Shown piece after piece: positions 33,880 through 48,304 of a stretch of DNA of 64,000 bases. Numbering within the stretch: the first letter of the stretch is position 1; every line of letters starts with the position of its first letter. The position numbers and the translations under genes were made by a program. Location of the stretch: assembly GCA_916613615.1 (NCBI GenBank), contig OU744732.1, positions 56,814,727-56,878,726 of the forward strand, written 5' to 3'. The notes under the pieces are model-generated. The model ran no database searches, had not been told where the DNA came from, and saw nothing but the letters and a program-made list of their open reading frames with translations. The stretch is from Steromphala cineraria (Eukaryota > Mollusca > Gastropoda > Trochida > Trochidae).

Positions 33880-36800
33880 TACATTAATCATTTGTACGTG
33901 AATCATTGTCTGGTGTTTGATAAAACAAACTGATACCTTTTAACTTATATTATTTTAGCAATATTTTAATTTCAAATGATATTATTGGCATTCAGTTTTT
34001 GTTATATGTGACTCCAACAATTAACGAAGGTCTATTTAAACCTTTGGATCGTAATTTGATTATTGACTGACATTTTTATGACACAATGAATTATGCATAG
34101 TATAGATATTTCCACCAACATAATAATTACTTTACATTAAAAATTCCATCATATTTATGTAATGTAATTAAATTGTATTATAAATGTTCGTTTTATTGAT
34201 TAAGCATCTTGAAACACAATATTGTTTTGAAAAAAAAATGAACAATTCCAAACAAGAGGAATAAAGTCGACAACATCTTATGTCATAGGGAATCTCGCTC
34301 GAATCTCTTCTGATATCAAGTAAATTAACACAGATAATACAAGTTACATATGTCACAGGTTTGCCTTGATGTCATTAGATTGTGTTGTTGTGATGTTAAT
34401 GACGTTATGGCATTGTGATATAATTGCTTGGTGATGTAAAAACATGCGTGTCATTGTTCCAAATCTGTTGTCAAAACAATAACTCCTTGGTGATATTGCT
34501 TGAACGATCTACAAACAATATCGCGTTCGGAGCAAATTTTTAGATGCTGCATACAAATGTTCTCAGATTAGTTAGAAAAAGATTGAATCTTTGCTGAAGG
34601 CGATGTCAGTTGAGCTTAGTGTATACCACTTGCGATTAACAGAAATGAAGGTTAGTGTTCCTGTATATACCTTTCCAGTTAGAGTTCCGAGAGTATCTGA
34701 GAATCGCATTGTTATATGATTGTTATATGAACTTTGTAGATGATCAAACTGCTGTCTACCTACATCATTGAAATTGCAATCTCATTGGAAGTTCACGATA
34801 AATAATAGTAGCTGTTTTAAGCAATCGTCTCTACAATTGATCATGAGGGAACAATCTCAAGTTTAAAAATCATGCGCCATTAAAATCCCTTATTTTGGGA
34901 TATAACATGTATAACTACTTGTGGAAGATTTTTCATTAATTATTGATACTAAGAAATCAAACCAACTCTCTTCAGTTAATATGTAACGGTTTATTGGTGT
35001 TTCATATATGGTCTTCATGTTTTCTTTGTGTTCATTTGCAATTAGCTGTAAATGTCAGAATGGAGACTGTTTTTAACTTTCTTTGAAAATACCAGAACTA
35101 TGTCATAATGAAAATGAATGATAAAGAATAACTGCATCTTAATATTACATAATTTTTAGCATTAGCATAAAACTCTTTCAAGTTCTGTAGACTCTCATTA
35201 TAATATTCAATACGTGGTATAAAAAAGAAAAGTAGTTGTAAATTGTTAAACATACTCAAACATGTTTGAATTAAACATGTGGTGTAAAATTCTTCAAAAG
35301 CATTTAGATAAACTGAAACTTTGTATGTCATTACAAACAAATTAAATCCATTTTCTGCACTAGTGATATGCTCTGAAAAGATGCGTTTATTTCAACAGGT
35401 ATTCAATATTTCTCTTCAGCTATTTTATCTTCAGCTGGAGATATCTTTAAACAAGATTGGAATATCACCCCTAAAAATAATTTGCAAAATTGCTTAATAT
35501 TAATGGCGTCTGTGATCTGGATTCTCTTACATAAGTACATCACTCATAAGTTCATAGTATAAAAGATTTGATTACTCCTTAATAACTATTCCATCTCCAA
35601 AGGGTAGTTTAAAACATAACTTCCAACACCAACCTCTATTTGATTAAAAGGATATCCGTAAGTTTTCCCGTCCAGCAAACAAAATGCAACACAAACAATC
35701 AGCGAATCAAGGCATTGGACAAACTTTTCATTGGAAGCTTGCTTGCTTTCACTGAGGCTTAAAGCATATTAACTTCTTAGTGTTCTTCAACATGCCAATG
35801 TAAGCTGCATATTCGAATAACTTCTAGTTTACCCCGAGTATAAGGGTATGACTAAAACTAAAATTTATTTCTTGAATTGTGTTGGTTGGGCCACAACAAG
35901 CGTTTACTGTACCCAAACAAGTTTCTCGGGAATATGAAAACAAAGCTTTTTGAAGGCATTAATGACTAAAGCCACCTCAATTGAACCTTTTTCTGCCATT
36001 TATGATCGTTATCAACCTGCCACTTTACTAACTTGGCAAAATATTACTATGAACGATGGCAAAATAATTAATTATAAAAGTCAGTGTGAGAATGAGTTTG
36101 CTAAAGCTTGAATGTCATTGCTTTATCGTATTTGGTTATGACTGGCACTTCTGACCTTGTCTGTCTACAATGTTTCAAGGGAAATCTGGCAATGAATATC
36201 ATTGCATATCAACCTCCAGAACCCCCTGTGGTTGGAATTTTGTGATTCTGTAAACGGTTTATGAGACTTCATCATTTGAGCATTATGACTCAACAATACT
36301 TTAATCAATACAGACATTTACATGTATTGTTGACAAGAACAGACAACATGACCACTTAAATCGAGGATCAAGCTTGTATGTATACCACTTTACAAATGTT
36401 CCGAGTCATAATCAGAAATGCATAAGAATTAGTGACCTGTATTATCTACATATCTGAGCACAATAGACAGTACCCTTGATCTTAGGAAAGTTTAAAGATT
36501 TCATTCGACCCAAATAATGAAACATTGTCCAAGATATAAGGGGATACGTTTTTAATGATGCTCGTGGACATTTGACAGTTACGTTTCATGATTCAAATGT
36601 GATAAAGTAATCGAAATGTCGAATTGCTGACACAAAGGTATACAATAAGACTTAAGCAAGCAATATTCAGTTGCAAGCAATATTCAGGACTTTGGTATGT
36701 ATTCAATATTTTTACTCACGGATAATTTCTACGTACTGTAATGTAATGCTTGAACAAAAACTTTTGAAACAGAAAAATATAATGTTCTGAACAATATTGA

Positions 36801-38299
36801 TCTGAAAACTTTTCATTCTTTACTGAAGTTGAAGTTTTCATTCTCATGTTCAATAGTTATATACTAATACAATTTTGTTGTGAATGAGGTTAATTGAATT
36901 TTTCTTGTTAGTCTAAATATAAACATAGCGTAATATTGGACCAGGCAATAAAGTGTAAAATTGACTGAAATTCTATTACGAGGCAACGAAATAGAACATC
37001 TGTCAGAACATATTTAATGATAACTATGTTGCAAGTGATACAAACAACATGAAGTAAACGTTATTGATAAGAAATAACATAAGTAGCCTTAAGATTATGA
37101 ATATTTCTAATCCTGCATTTCAATTGATCAATTATTATTTAGCGCAGCATATGCTTAAGATTTGGAAATTATGCTCTGTTTAGATATGTCAAAGTTTGTT
37201 TTATGTACACCAGTCCATCAAGTCCTTGAACAAAATTCAATCCAACAATTCAAAATTAAAATGTAAAACTTATAAATACAAATTCAAAAGTATACATCAA
37301 CATCACAGTGTCAGGCTGGTTATCTGTTGGGATTTTTAGTATTAATTACGTCACTAAATAAACCAATTAACCTTCAGTGATTATTGAAATGCCATTCATT
37401 TCTCTCTTACCAAATGACATCATTATCAACATTTGGAATATTTGACTACGTTCAAGTATCTTTAGAAGTCATATTTTCAATTGCACAATGTCAACATAAT
37501 TATTGAATGTCTCAAGATAAACTTAACGTGCCTCTGGATTTTGTCCAACAAATAAAGTCAAACAATAGTTGAAAGAGCCTTAAAGGACTGGAATTTAATA
37601 TCAACTGACAGTTATATTGAGTTCTAAATGTTCGAACATGCTGAGATCAAAGGTTTATTTTGTGTAAACAGGTTTAGTGTGTTTAATTGGATAATCTATA
37701 AAGTGCATCTTAATCTTTTTTCCAAACTAGAGTTTGCAGAAATCCACAAAAGAGAGCAGCCTCGAATGTACAGGTTTTGCTATCGTTTGTCACTTCTCCA
37801 TTATCACAGTGAAATGGCTAATTTGGCTAATGATCTACCATGAAAGAGAATTAAAGAAGACGCTATCTTTAACATTGACATTGGATTTGAACTTGTCAAA
37901 AGAAAATCAATGATAAAATTAATATATAACTTGAGATCCCAGAAATCTATTTCTGTTTTCAATTAATAGTTGAACATGAATGATATCTAGTGCTTACTGA
38001 AGTTAAACAATAAATAATGACTTTTCAATAAAAAAAAAAGAATGTTAAAATAAGGCATGTTCATGGTTAAAACAAAATATGTTTTCAAGATCATACTTAA
38101 TTCCAGGTCTTGCTATGGCCTGAAAAAATCCTTTTCCAGTCTGGACAATTCTCTATTATTGATTTTTAACAAGCAATAGCCTGATTGTTATCAAGAAAAA
38201 TGTCATTAAATGTGACTAGTTCATTGATGTATAAATAATGTTGATGAAACCAATTTACATGATTGATTTATAATAAAATCTCGAACAGTCAAGTCCCTT

Positions 38300-40265
38300 A
38301 ATTTTGCTTTTTTAGAGAACATTTATGTATCTATAAATTTATATTGCTATTCGTACTGTTTGTGGTGATGTCTATAGTCTTTACAAGGGAAGAAATAATT
38401 GCAACACACTTAACCAATAGGGATATATAATGTTAGTTATAATGCAATGCTGTCGTCTTTTCTGATTTCCTTGAGGATATTGCAGACAAAAGATGTCGGT
38501 TAACATTAAAGCAGAGACCAGGACAATCTCGTACATTATCTCAACTTACACAGGGCTAGTTTTCTGGCCAAGCTCACTATCTCTTAAACACAAGAATACT
38601 AGCCCTCATTTATTTCTGTACCATGTGTTTTTAGAAAAATTGAGATGAATAAAATCTTTATCAAAGATCCCATCTTACTGTTTTGTTCAATTGTAATCAG
38701 TAAACTTGTACTTATTTTGAAGCATAACAAAGACAAAGTTTTTTCAATGTATCCTTATCAAAATTTCATTGTTAATAGTTCAGCCTTGTTGATGTAGAAA
38801 TATATACAGCAGTATATGTGATATACACATGCCATAAATACGTTGAACTCAATTGCATGAGCATATTATTCTTTTGAAAATATTTGTTTATATCATCATT
38901 TTGTAGTTATCTCAAAACAGATTTATTATATATTTGGCGAAATATAAATGATCTGATAATTGTCATCATTGAAAATAATAGTCTATGATTGCTAGATTCG
39001 GCAATCATCATCAGACCTTCAGATTATTACCTAAGCATGCATGTCTAACCACAATGGTCTACAATTAACATTAACATAAATGATTTATAATTAATAAGGA
39101 GAAGCCTTGTTACATGTGTCATTTTATGGCTATCATATACAATACCACACATTTAAACAATAATTATTGGCTTGAACTAACTGCTATGGAACAGCTGCAT
39201 ATCTAAGTTATCACATTTCTGAAACATTTAGTTGGTTTTGTGAAGTTTTGTATGTTGTATTGACAGTAAAACAATGTGCCTAGACACGTTAAAAAAATTA
39301 ATAACGTATGTATGTATCTCTAAAATTCTATTGCTATGCACACTGTTTCTGGTGATGTCTTTAGTCTTCATAAAGGTATAAGTAATTGCAACACACTTAA
39401 CCAATAGGGATATATAATGTTAGTTCCTTGACTTCCTTGGGGATATTGCAGACTAAAGATGTTGGTTAACATTAAAGCAGAGACCAGGACAATCTCGTAC
39501 ATTATCTCAACTTACACAGGGCTAGTTTTCTGGCAAATCTCACTATCTCTTAAACACAAGAATACTAGCCCTCATTTATTTCTGTACCATGTGTTTTGAG
39601 CAAAATTCAGATGAATAAAGTCTTTATCGAAGATCCCATCTTACCGTTATGTTCAATTGTAATCAGTAAACTTGTACTTATTTTGAAGCATAACAAAGGC
39701 AAAATTTTTTTTTAATGTATCCTTATCAAAATTTCATTGTTCATAGTTCAGCCTTGTTGATGTAGAAATATATACAGCAGTATATGTGATATACACATGC
39801 CATAAATAGGTTGAACTCAATTGCATGAGCAGATTATTCTTGTTATATTTGTTTATATTATCATTTTGTAATTATCTCAAAACATATTTATTAAATATTT
39901 GGCGAAATGAAAAGGATCTAATAATTGTCATCATTGAAAATAATAGTCCATGTATGTTATGCTAGATTCGGCAATCACCAGACCTTCTTACCTAAGCATG
40001 CATGTATAACCACACACGCCTACAATTAACATTAACATAAATGATTTATAATTAATAAGGAGAAACCTTGATACATGTGTCATTTTTTGGCCTTATGAAA
40101 TATACAATACCACACATTTAAACAATAATTATGAGCTTGAACTAACTGCTATGGCGCAGCTGGATATCTAAGCTACCACATTTCTGAAACATTGAGTTTT
40201 GTATATTGTATTGATAGTAGAAAATGTGCTTCGACACGTTGAATAATGAATAATGTATGCAGTAC
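38300..40265. repeat. Tandem duplication of about 1 kb within copy D
   Basis: The block with CACTTAACCAATAGGGATAT (38407) through a CACGTT...AATAATG end recurs about 986 bp downstream (39393). Shared marks include CAGAGACCAGGACAATCTCG, the ATATACAGCAGTATATGTGA block and the GATTCGGCAATCA block. The first copy is about 38300-39290 and the second about 39291-40265, with small indels between them. Confidence 0.85.
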
Positions 40266-40904
40266 TTACGCGTCATAGAAGGCAGACAAGCTTCAGTGAC
40301 CACATATTTTAATCACATGGGTAAATAACAATAATAAGCAGTGTATTTAAAAAAGTTATATTTAGGCATATTTTTGTTAAAAGTTGAGTCTTTAATATAT
40401 GACAAATTGCAATCCCTTCTTAATGAATCCCGAAATCTGACATTTACTTTTCAGTCGATCTTTGAATATACACATTTGCTCTGTCTTTAACATGGCAATT
40501 TTCTTTACCTTTCCGTGATAATATTTTTGATAAGTCTAAGAAAAACTAAAAGCTGTCCATCGGATTCGACGTTTTTAACAATTTGAGCTATTTCAGAAAC
40601 AAACACTTGCACCAAAAGGAGAAAACGTAATGTTTCTATGCAAAACATTGGCTCATTTTTGAATTTTTTTAAATATTGTTTTAAATGTTAATCCTCATCA
40701 AACAACTACACTTCACATATTGTTTGAAATCATTCAAATTCTACAAGACATTTGATGCCTTTGCACAGTTAAAATAGAACGTATGTGCAGAATAATTAGC
40801 CTTTTATGTCGATGAAAAGTGAAATCATATAAACATTTCGTAATAAAAAAATCAAAAATAGCATTTAACAAAAACATATAGTGTACATACTGTATATATC
40901 CACA

Positions 40905-42870
40905 TATAGCGGACAGACAAACAGACAGAAAAGTTTATTTCGTAACTAGGCCATAAGCCAATAATACACAGGAATAACGAATTAGTATTTTGCATGCATT
41001 ACATTTAAGTTTCTATAGATTATTTGAGAGCTAATACTTTAAATAAATCGAGTCCGAGTTTATAACTGATGTCTTTGTTTATCATCAAGTTTATGAATGT
41101 GTTTGTTCTTTAAACAGTGATCACAGTATCTTTCTTCAGGGGATATATACGTGTGTCTCCGAGTTTCAACTTTAAGTCTGAAGTTATTAGATCTAAACTT
41201 TTGTATAATATATTTCAAGTACTGTGGAATGTAATTTCTTATGCATGATTCAACATTGATTAGAGACTTATACTGATGATAGTATTCAAATTTAGAGGAA
41301 GATTCCATTGATGAATGTCAGTCTTGTTAGAGATTGTCAGAGAGTCTTATCTTAAAGTTTTGAAAAAAAAAATGTATGTCCCCAATATCTTGTTGTATCC
41401 ATACCACTCCAAACCACAGGCGAAAAAGTATGTTCTTTACAGCAGTGGTCCATGTATACATATCTTTCTACTTCTTCATCAAGAGATTTGAACATGTTAT
41501 ATGCTTGATGTGATAGGCTGTTGTTTCCAAGGTGAATTAATCTTGTCCAATATTTAACTGCTCTTGTCATGTATATATATTAAAGGGGGAGCCTGCCACA
41601 CTCCCAATGTGCCATGTTGTTTGGAGTATTCTTTGAAAGTCTGAGAAGTCTTTTACAAAATGATGCTTGTACGCTCTCGATAAGCTTATTATATGAAGTT
41701 CCCCATACATCAGCTCCATAACACAATATTGGGACAATCATACTATCAAAAACTTTAAAATTATCTTCATAAACATAGATTTCCAAACTTCTTTTGAAAG
41801 GACATTATATTGAATATGGCTTTCTTTGTTTGTACAGTCAGACAGCTGAATGTTGTACTCCATGAGAGTTTTGGAGTAAATACTACTCCCAGATATCTAT
41901 AGCAAGTAACAACTTCAAGTTTGTTTCCGTTATAAGTCCGTTTTTCACTTTTCTGTAAAGTCCCCCCTCTGAACACCATTATTTTTGTTTTCTTTAGATC
42001 ACAAAATCGTTTTAACACATATATTTTTTTCTGAAGTTGTGGAACACTATATAGCTATCAAGTATTGATGACATATATTTTGGGAAATCCAGTTGTTACA
42101 AATATTCCTTCTCCACCTTTCTGCTATAGTTGGCATATGAGTTCATTTAAGTAAATGATAAATAATATAGGGCTTAATACACATCCCTGGCAGGTTCCAA
42201 TGTTACATTCAAAATATTCTGATAGCCCAGTTGATGATCTCACACATGCTGAAAGGTTTGAATACATTGTTGCCAGAAGTTTAATAACATTCCCTTTGAG
42301 ACCCACTTTCCTCAAACTGTTTAATAAAACATCATGATCAACTCTATCAAACGCTAGAAAAAGTCAACAAAGATGCAGTAAAATCTGCCTTGTGTTTTAG
42401 TGAGGTACTTATGTGCTATTGCCTGCAGACTGAAGATGTGATCAATGCTTGAGTATCCAGGTCTGAAACCAGCCTGACATCCATGAAAAATGCCATTGTA
42501 GTCACACCAAGATTGTAGTCTTTTATCCAGTAGATTTGTCAAAATTTTACAAATTGAGTCAAGAAGAGATATAACTCTGTAATTATCAGTAATATTTATA
42601 AATCCAGTTTTGTAAATAGGGCCCATTCTTTGTGGAACACTCCTGAGAATAGAATGATATTAAATAGTTTAGTGAGTACTGGTGTGATATAATTCTTAGT
42701 TGACTTGACAAGTTCATTTACAATTCCATTGGGTCCTGGAGATTTATTATTCTTTAAGTCAATATACAGCGATATCTTCATTCCAGAGCTTGGTTGTTTT
42801 TCACAATTATTACACTTTCGATCAAGTTATCAATTTGAAAGCACAACTCCAGTTTCTTATCCAAGATGAA
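40905..42870 (-). pseudogene. Decayed LINE (non-LTR retrotransposon) reverse transcriptase
   Basis: Read leftward, broken frames give a partial LINE ORF2 in order: an NNKSPGPNGI block (about 42750), a motif with DNYRVISLL and FRPGYSSIDHIFSL (about 42590-42400), a QGCVLSPILF block (about 42170), a KKTKIMVFRGG and YRYLGVVF block (about 41990-41880), the post-RT GADVWG and FCKRLLRLSK motifs (about 41720-41640) and a terminal CDHCL segment (about 41100). At least four frame breaks occur, and the catalytic YADD core between about 42120 and 42030 is missing, so it cannot be active. The 3' end near 40905-40940 has GAAATAAACTTTTCTGTCTG. The protein blocks resemble the fragment at 10043-11060 in kind, but the sequences differ. 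The clade is not assigned. Confidence 0.88.
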
Positions 42871-43399
42871 CAGACCAATTTTACATCAGACAGATATTCC
42901 TACCTTAACCTAGTCACCCTTCCGTTAAATATTTTCATGGGATTATGAGCATAAAGATTTTAAGGGGACTGGTTAATAATCCAAAATGAACATTTAGTGA
43001 ATCGATTTATCTTAAAAAGAGAAAACAAATGTCATTATCTTACTACGAAAGTATCAGCGGGTTAACAATCATTATGAAAGCCAATAATCAATAAAATACA
43101 TTGAACAGCGGTTGAAAAGCAGAATTTTTTTTCACCTATTTGAAGTATTTCAGATAAAAAGTTTATGACGTAAAACTTAAAATGAAACAAATGCCAAAGT
43201 TATTGAAATTATCGATTCCAATTTGCATTAATGATATGTTTCTTCTAACATTAAAATCCTCTAAAATTTGAGTGAACAAATGTTCGATTGTTATTTTGCA
43301 TAATATTGGAAACTAAGTGCAACACGATGCATAGGAATTTTATGACTTAATGGTAAAACAGTTTCTTATATTCAGGATATGTAAATTGAATATGTGTTT

Positions 43400-43812
43400 C
43401 GTTTCAGATGCAGCAGCTATGCAGAGACTGTTTTTGTCATTCGTAAGTAGTTAATCACTTCATTTACCCAGTGAACGTGATACAGTGTCTTCAAAATAAC
43501 AAGTTAACACAGAAGACCCAGTTTTCGTAAAGACGTTATATGTTAGGAAGAAAGGTTTACCATTCAAACTCTCAAAGTAAGGCCTCAAATGATCTGAAAA
43601 CCTTGTTTCGTTCTTTCAATTAAGTTGAAGGATATACCTTGCATCATTTAACTTACATCTAAAAAATCGTATTCAATGGTAAAGCTTTTAAATAATATAT
43701 AGACAATCTTTACATTATATTGACAAATCACGCAACGTATGGAGGAGTCAACTTAATGGACTTAATGGCAACTGTTCATCCTATAGGCTTGTTACCATGG
43801 TTCGAATATACC
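43400..43812 (-). repeat. Inverted segment of the array unit inside copy D
   Basis: Sequence from about 43440 to 43812 is the reverse complement of copy A from about 3300 to 3660 (for example GTTACCATGGTTCGAATAT against ATATTCGAACCATGGTAAC). The surrounding sequence is in forward orientation, so a small inversion or inverted duplication took place. Confidence 0.75.
43408..43442 (+). other. Candidate 35-nt micro-exon
   Basis: ATGCAGCAGCTATGCAGAGA and the following 15 nt are bounded by a strong acceptor (GTTTCGTTTCAG) and a consensus donor (GTAAGTAG). The frame from the ATG reads MQQLCRDCFCH with no stop. I found no copy of it in the other units. It may be chance. Confidence 0.2.
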
Positions 43813-45539
43813 TTTAAATAGGACAACAAATTATGAATTTTGGAATGGTAATATAGTCATTATTCACAAACACTTTTCAGCATAGAGAAAAAAATCAAAA
43901 TGGTGAATTAATTAGATGTGAATTAGCGAATGGAAGCTGATAAAAAATATATGAGTGGGGTATAAATATGAAAAATTCATCATTTTAAATTTTGCATATC
44001 AGATCCAACATTTTAACATAAAAATCAATAAAATGACATTTTGTTTTTATTGTTTCAGTTATATTTTCAGGTTATGTAGAAATTGCAGAAACTTTTATTT
44101 GTTTGTTAAATGTAAGTACTCATCAAAAGAGATGTATCGATAACGATAAATGCATGACAACCAGATTCATACATTCATGGCAAAGTGTTATAATTGTTCA
44201 TACAGCAATAATACATCATTTAAAAAAATAATAATTTCATAGTAACAGAATATGGAGATACCGAAGCTAGTTCAAACCGTAGATATAACAGTTTCCTATA
44301 CTGTTTCAATAATATGGTTGAAGTGGAGTGGCGACTATGAATTGATGAAATCCGAATTCAAAGCAGATAATATTATTTTGAACTTGATTACCCTCAGAGC
44401 TGCCAGATCAAAATATCAACATAATCATTTGAAAGAAGAAATATAATAATTTAAACTTTTAAGGTTCATTATATTACAAAGGTAGGATAAAATAATGACC
44501 TTGTTTTCGTCATCTCTTCGTATTAAGGATTCTTCGCAGATCATTGGCAGAAAAACATATTGACATTTCAAAAGTAGGGAGATTTACCCTACATGAAAAC
44601 CTTTGCATTGCTTTTAGAAGAGGATCACCTGTTAAGGCTCATAAGAGAACAATATCATCATTAAAAATTTTATTGTTCATTGTATTACAAAGATTTAATA
44701 GAATGACGAACTTGTGCTTTCATCTTTTCTTATAACTTTCAAATAAATATAGGATTATTCGCAGAACATTGACAGAATAACACATTGACATTTTAAGATT
44801 AGGGAGATTTCACCAACATTTAAATATTTGCATTTCTTTCAGTAGAGGCTAATAGGAGAACAATCAGCTTACGTGACATTTAAAACAAGAACTCCAAACT
44901 GCCACCAGTGTTTACTTAAATGGCTAATTCTGAATTTCTGTAATCAAACATTTGGCTTTGACTGACCTATTTTGTATTCTTCTGTTCGTTCAGCATATCG
45001 ATCCCTCTTCTTATTGATCCATCAACTCTCACTTTCATCATTTTCAACCACATGCTCGATGTTTTTAAATACACTATGAACCCAATTATCTACTGTCTCA
45101 CTCATTTACATGCATTATAGATCCTAACAATATTTAAAAAATTTACACACACGCTTAATGCTGTATTTTTTTGTATATAAGTATAACCCTTTAAAACGCT
45201 CAAACAAACGGTTAATGTTGTTAAATGCCCAATTATCTTCTGTCTCACTCATTTGTATTTATCATTGATGTGATAATTGGTGCATTTCGTATTTAATATT
45301 TCATTACTGATTTCATCACTTGCTTTCCATGTACAGCATCTAACGGCATGGCATTAATCTAGATATCATTAAAATTCGTTACTTGATTAAAAATACTTCT
45401 TTCATTAGAGACGTGGCTAAATATGATGTGATGTCACGAAAATAAATTTGTTTACAGGTATGAACTGAATATCTGTTACCATGTTCAACGAACTAGGCAC
45501 TCGGAAAGCAAATTATATTTATTCATTATTTTGAATTGA

Positions 45540-45722
45540 CAGAATTCGAAATCCATGTATAACAACTAAAAAAACTGAATTTATAGTATATATCCAATGT
45601 ACAGAAAATGAATAATAACGGAGATCTGAATCTTGGTCTAACATAATTTACATAATTGGCAATCCATGTATAACAACTATAAAAACTGAATCTATAGTAT
45701 ATATCCAATGTAAACATAATTT
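45540..45722. repeat. Short tandem duplication (about 110 bp)
   Basis: AATCCATGTATAACAACTA followed by a block ending TATATCCAATGTA occurs at about 45550 and again at about 45661, with few differences. Confidence 0.8.
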
Positions 45723-45758
45723 TTTTTAAAAAGTCTGTGTGAGAATGATATTCCTTAA

Positions 45759-46320
45759 CCCTTACGATACAGGGCGCGTGATATTTACAGGCCAAATATA
45801 AAATGGCACGTAAGCCCTCTTGGCGAAATCCGTAACTTTCAGAATAAGGCTATAATTGACTGCAAGCAGTCTTGGCTGCTCCCGGATATAAAATATCAAA
45901 CCTTTTCTCAAAAATTTGAGGGTACCCACCTTGCGGCATTCATATCTCACGAACCATAAGAGATAATTCTATAATTTTTACATCATTGTGTAGAAGAAAG
46001 ATTTTGTGTTTATGTCCATGTATCATATGTATATGCGCGCACAAAAGCACAGAAACGGCAAGTGCCGCAAATTTTATTTTTTACCTCAAAATGATGGAGG
46101 GTACCCACCTTGCGGCATCTCACGAACCATTAGAGATAATTTTATAATTTTTACATCATCGTATAGAGAAGAGAATTGTCTTTATTTCCATGTATCATAT
46201 GTATATCCGCGCACAAAAATAAAGAAGCGGCCAATCAGGATATAACGGTGGCTGGCACCGGACAAAACAATTCCGCCACATAGGCTTGTAGAGCAAAAAT
46301 ATATACCCGCATCGTTAGGG
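45759..46320. mobile_element. piggyBac-like MITE (TTAA target), 562 bp
   Basis: The ends are imperfect inverted repeats, CCCTTACGATACAGGG at the left and CCCGCATCGTTAGGG at the right, with TTAA on both sides (45755-45758 and 46321-46324). Copy A has the uninterrupted site at 6038-6041 (GATTGTTAAAGCTTGAACGG), which confirms the insertion. TTAA targets and CCC...GGG ends are typical of piggyBac-type elements. Inside, a block starting GAGGGTACCCACCTTGCGGC is repeated at 45918 and 46097. No transposase is encoded, so mobility would need a partner enzyme. Confidence 0.85.
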
Positions 46321-48010
46321 TTAAGCTTTAACGTCATTGCTTTATCATATTTGGTTATCACTAGCACTTCTGGCCTCTTTTGTCCAAGGGAAATCTGGCA
46401 TTGCAACATCATTGCATATGAACTTCCAAAACCCCCTTTGGTTGGAATATTTTATTCTGTAAAGGTTTATTAGACTGCATCTGACTTTACCACATAAAGA
46501 AATTTGATTAAACAATACTCGATTCTTTGCAGACATTGACATGTATTGTCGACAAGAACCATCAACATGACATCTAAAGTCGAGGATTAGGCACCTTTAA
46601 TGTATACCACCTCCAGAACCCCTTTTGTTTTGTTTTTTTATTCTGTGAAAGGTTTATGAGATTTTATCACTTAGAGCTATATGACTTTAAAATACTCGAA
46701 TCTATGCAGATATTGACATACCAGTCAACAAAATTCAGAATCAGCGTTTGAAGTAATATCATGTTTTATACCTCAAATTACGCAACAACTAGTGACTCTT
46801 ACATGTCTGAGCATAAACACAGTACCTGTGAGGTGAGAGTAAACACTTCATAAACCCTGAAAAATGAACATTGTCCAAGATACATAGGGTCTTTGTCCAA
46901 CGATTTAAATGGACATCTCCTAATCATTTGACAGTAACGTTTCATGATGCAAATGTTATCAACTTATCGTAACGTTAGTGGCAGACAAAAAGGTATTTAC
47001 ATCTATATGAAGCTTAAGCAGACATCAATTTGTTGTCCACCTTGATCATTGAGTCTAAATGTTGTCCAGTAGCATATAACAAATTTAAAGTACTACCAAC
47101 TTATTTGTAAGCTGATCACCACAATTCAGCTCTCCGATTATTACATTTGTATAGTCTCATTTGATATAGAGTTTAGACGTCTGTACAGTTGTATTTAAGA
47201 AGAAAGAATACTCGGAAAATACATTTGACAAGCATTCATGCGAGAACAATGTGCCTTTTACCATTAAAATGATAACATATTAAAAGCTTTCTGCTATTGT
47301 CAAGTCATATTATAGGTATATCTATTTTGACAATAAGTACATTTTTATTGTGTATTTACGTACCATTTGTATTGTTTATTTAGTCAGCATCCGACAATCT
47401 CAGTTATATGACGCTTTATGTAAATAGCTTAGATACCAAGGAAGGATGGACCAGGATTGTGTCTTATATAGTCATCACCTCTAATGAGTTTTCCATATCT
47501 TGCACCTGCATTAAGTTAACAAGACATTTGAAACAACATTTCGTGCACAAAAAAAAACACGTTTTTGCTAAAAGATGAATATATCATCCTGTTTTAGTGA
47601 ATTGTAATGTAAGCTTGTACAAGAATGTCATGTTATCAACAAGACGTGTCAATTTTTAAGATAGATCTTAAATGTTCAATTTAGTAAAAAATACATTCAC
47701 CTATACGTTCCTTTTTTTTGAGAGTGTTGAAATATGACAGTTGCGAAATATAAACCATTATTTGCACTTTCGCCCAAATGTGTTTTCTCAGAGACTTGCC
47801 AATAATTAACGATGATATGATACAAAAGCATTATTTACCCGTGTGGTTCAAAAGGTAAAACATTGTAATTTCAGTGGTAAATGCCTAAACACCTGATAAG
47901 AACTATTGTGTATAAAACTCATTACTCTTATTAAAATGTTAATAACTGATTTACATGAACAGAATACTTAATGCATTCGTCTATACAAGTATTACTCATC
48001 TAGTGGTATG

Positions 48011-48050
48011 GCTATTATGCTCGTGGCTGCCTATTATGCTCGTGGCTGCC
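48011..48050. repeat. Two copies of a 20-bp direct repeat
   Basis: CTATTATGCTCGTGGCTGC occurs twice in succession. It is small and of unknown meaning. Confidence 0.8.
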
Positions 48051-48304
48051 TATTGAAACTTCAATTCAGTATATTCTACAAAGTGATTTTTGTCAAAAAG
48101 AAAATCTTCACTTCATCTACAATGCAATTACTTTAATTCCATCAAATTCTTATCAACATATTGTATATTACTCCTTTTAGGTGCCCCATTCCAATATTTA
48201 GCAAACATAAGTAATTGACAACATATCAGTTTGACAATTTGTTCATAAAGCTAAGTAAAAGTCCAATGACACGATGGTTGTTTAAGTAGATGTTATGTGT
48301 ATGT

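Larger units (their letters stand above)
22001..36690 (+). repeat. Array unit copy C (interrupted by nested transposons)
   Basis: This copy starts head-to-tail after B, with 22011 in register with base 1. It is interrupted by a foldback insertion (24598-24866), a local duplication (about 25085-25740) and the large nested Tc1 insertion (26409-33879). The unit resumes at 33880 in exact continuation. It stops at a phase equal to about 18665 in B and jumps to the start phase of D, so its last third is deleted. No host gene is seen. Confidence 0.8.
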
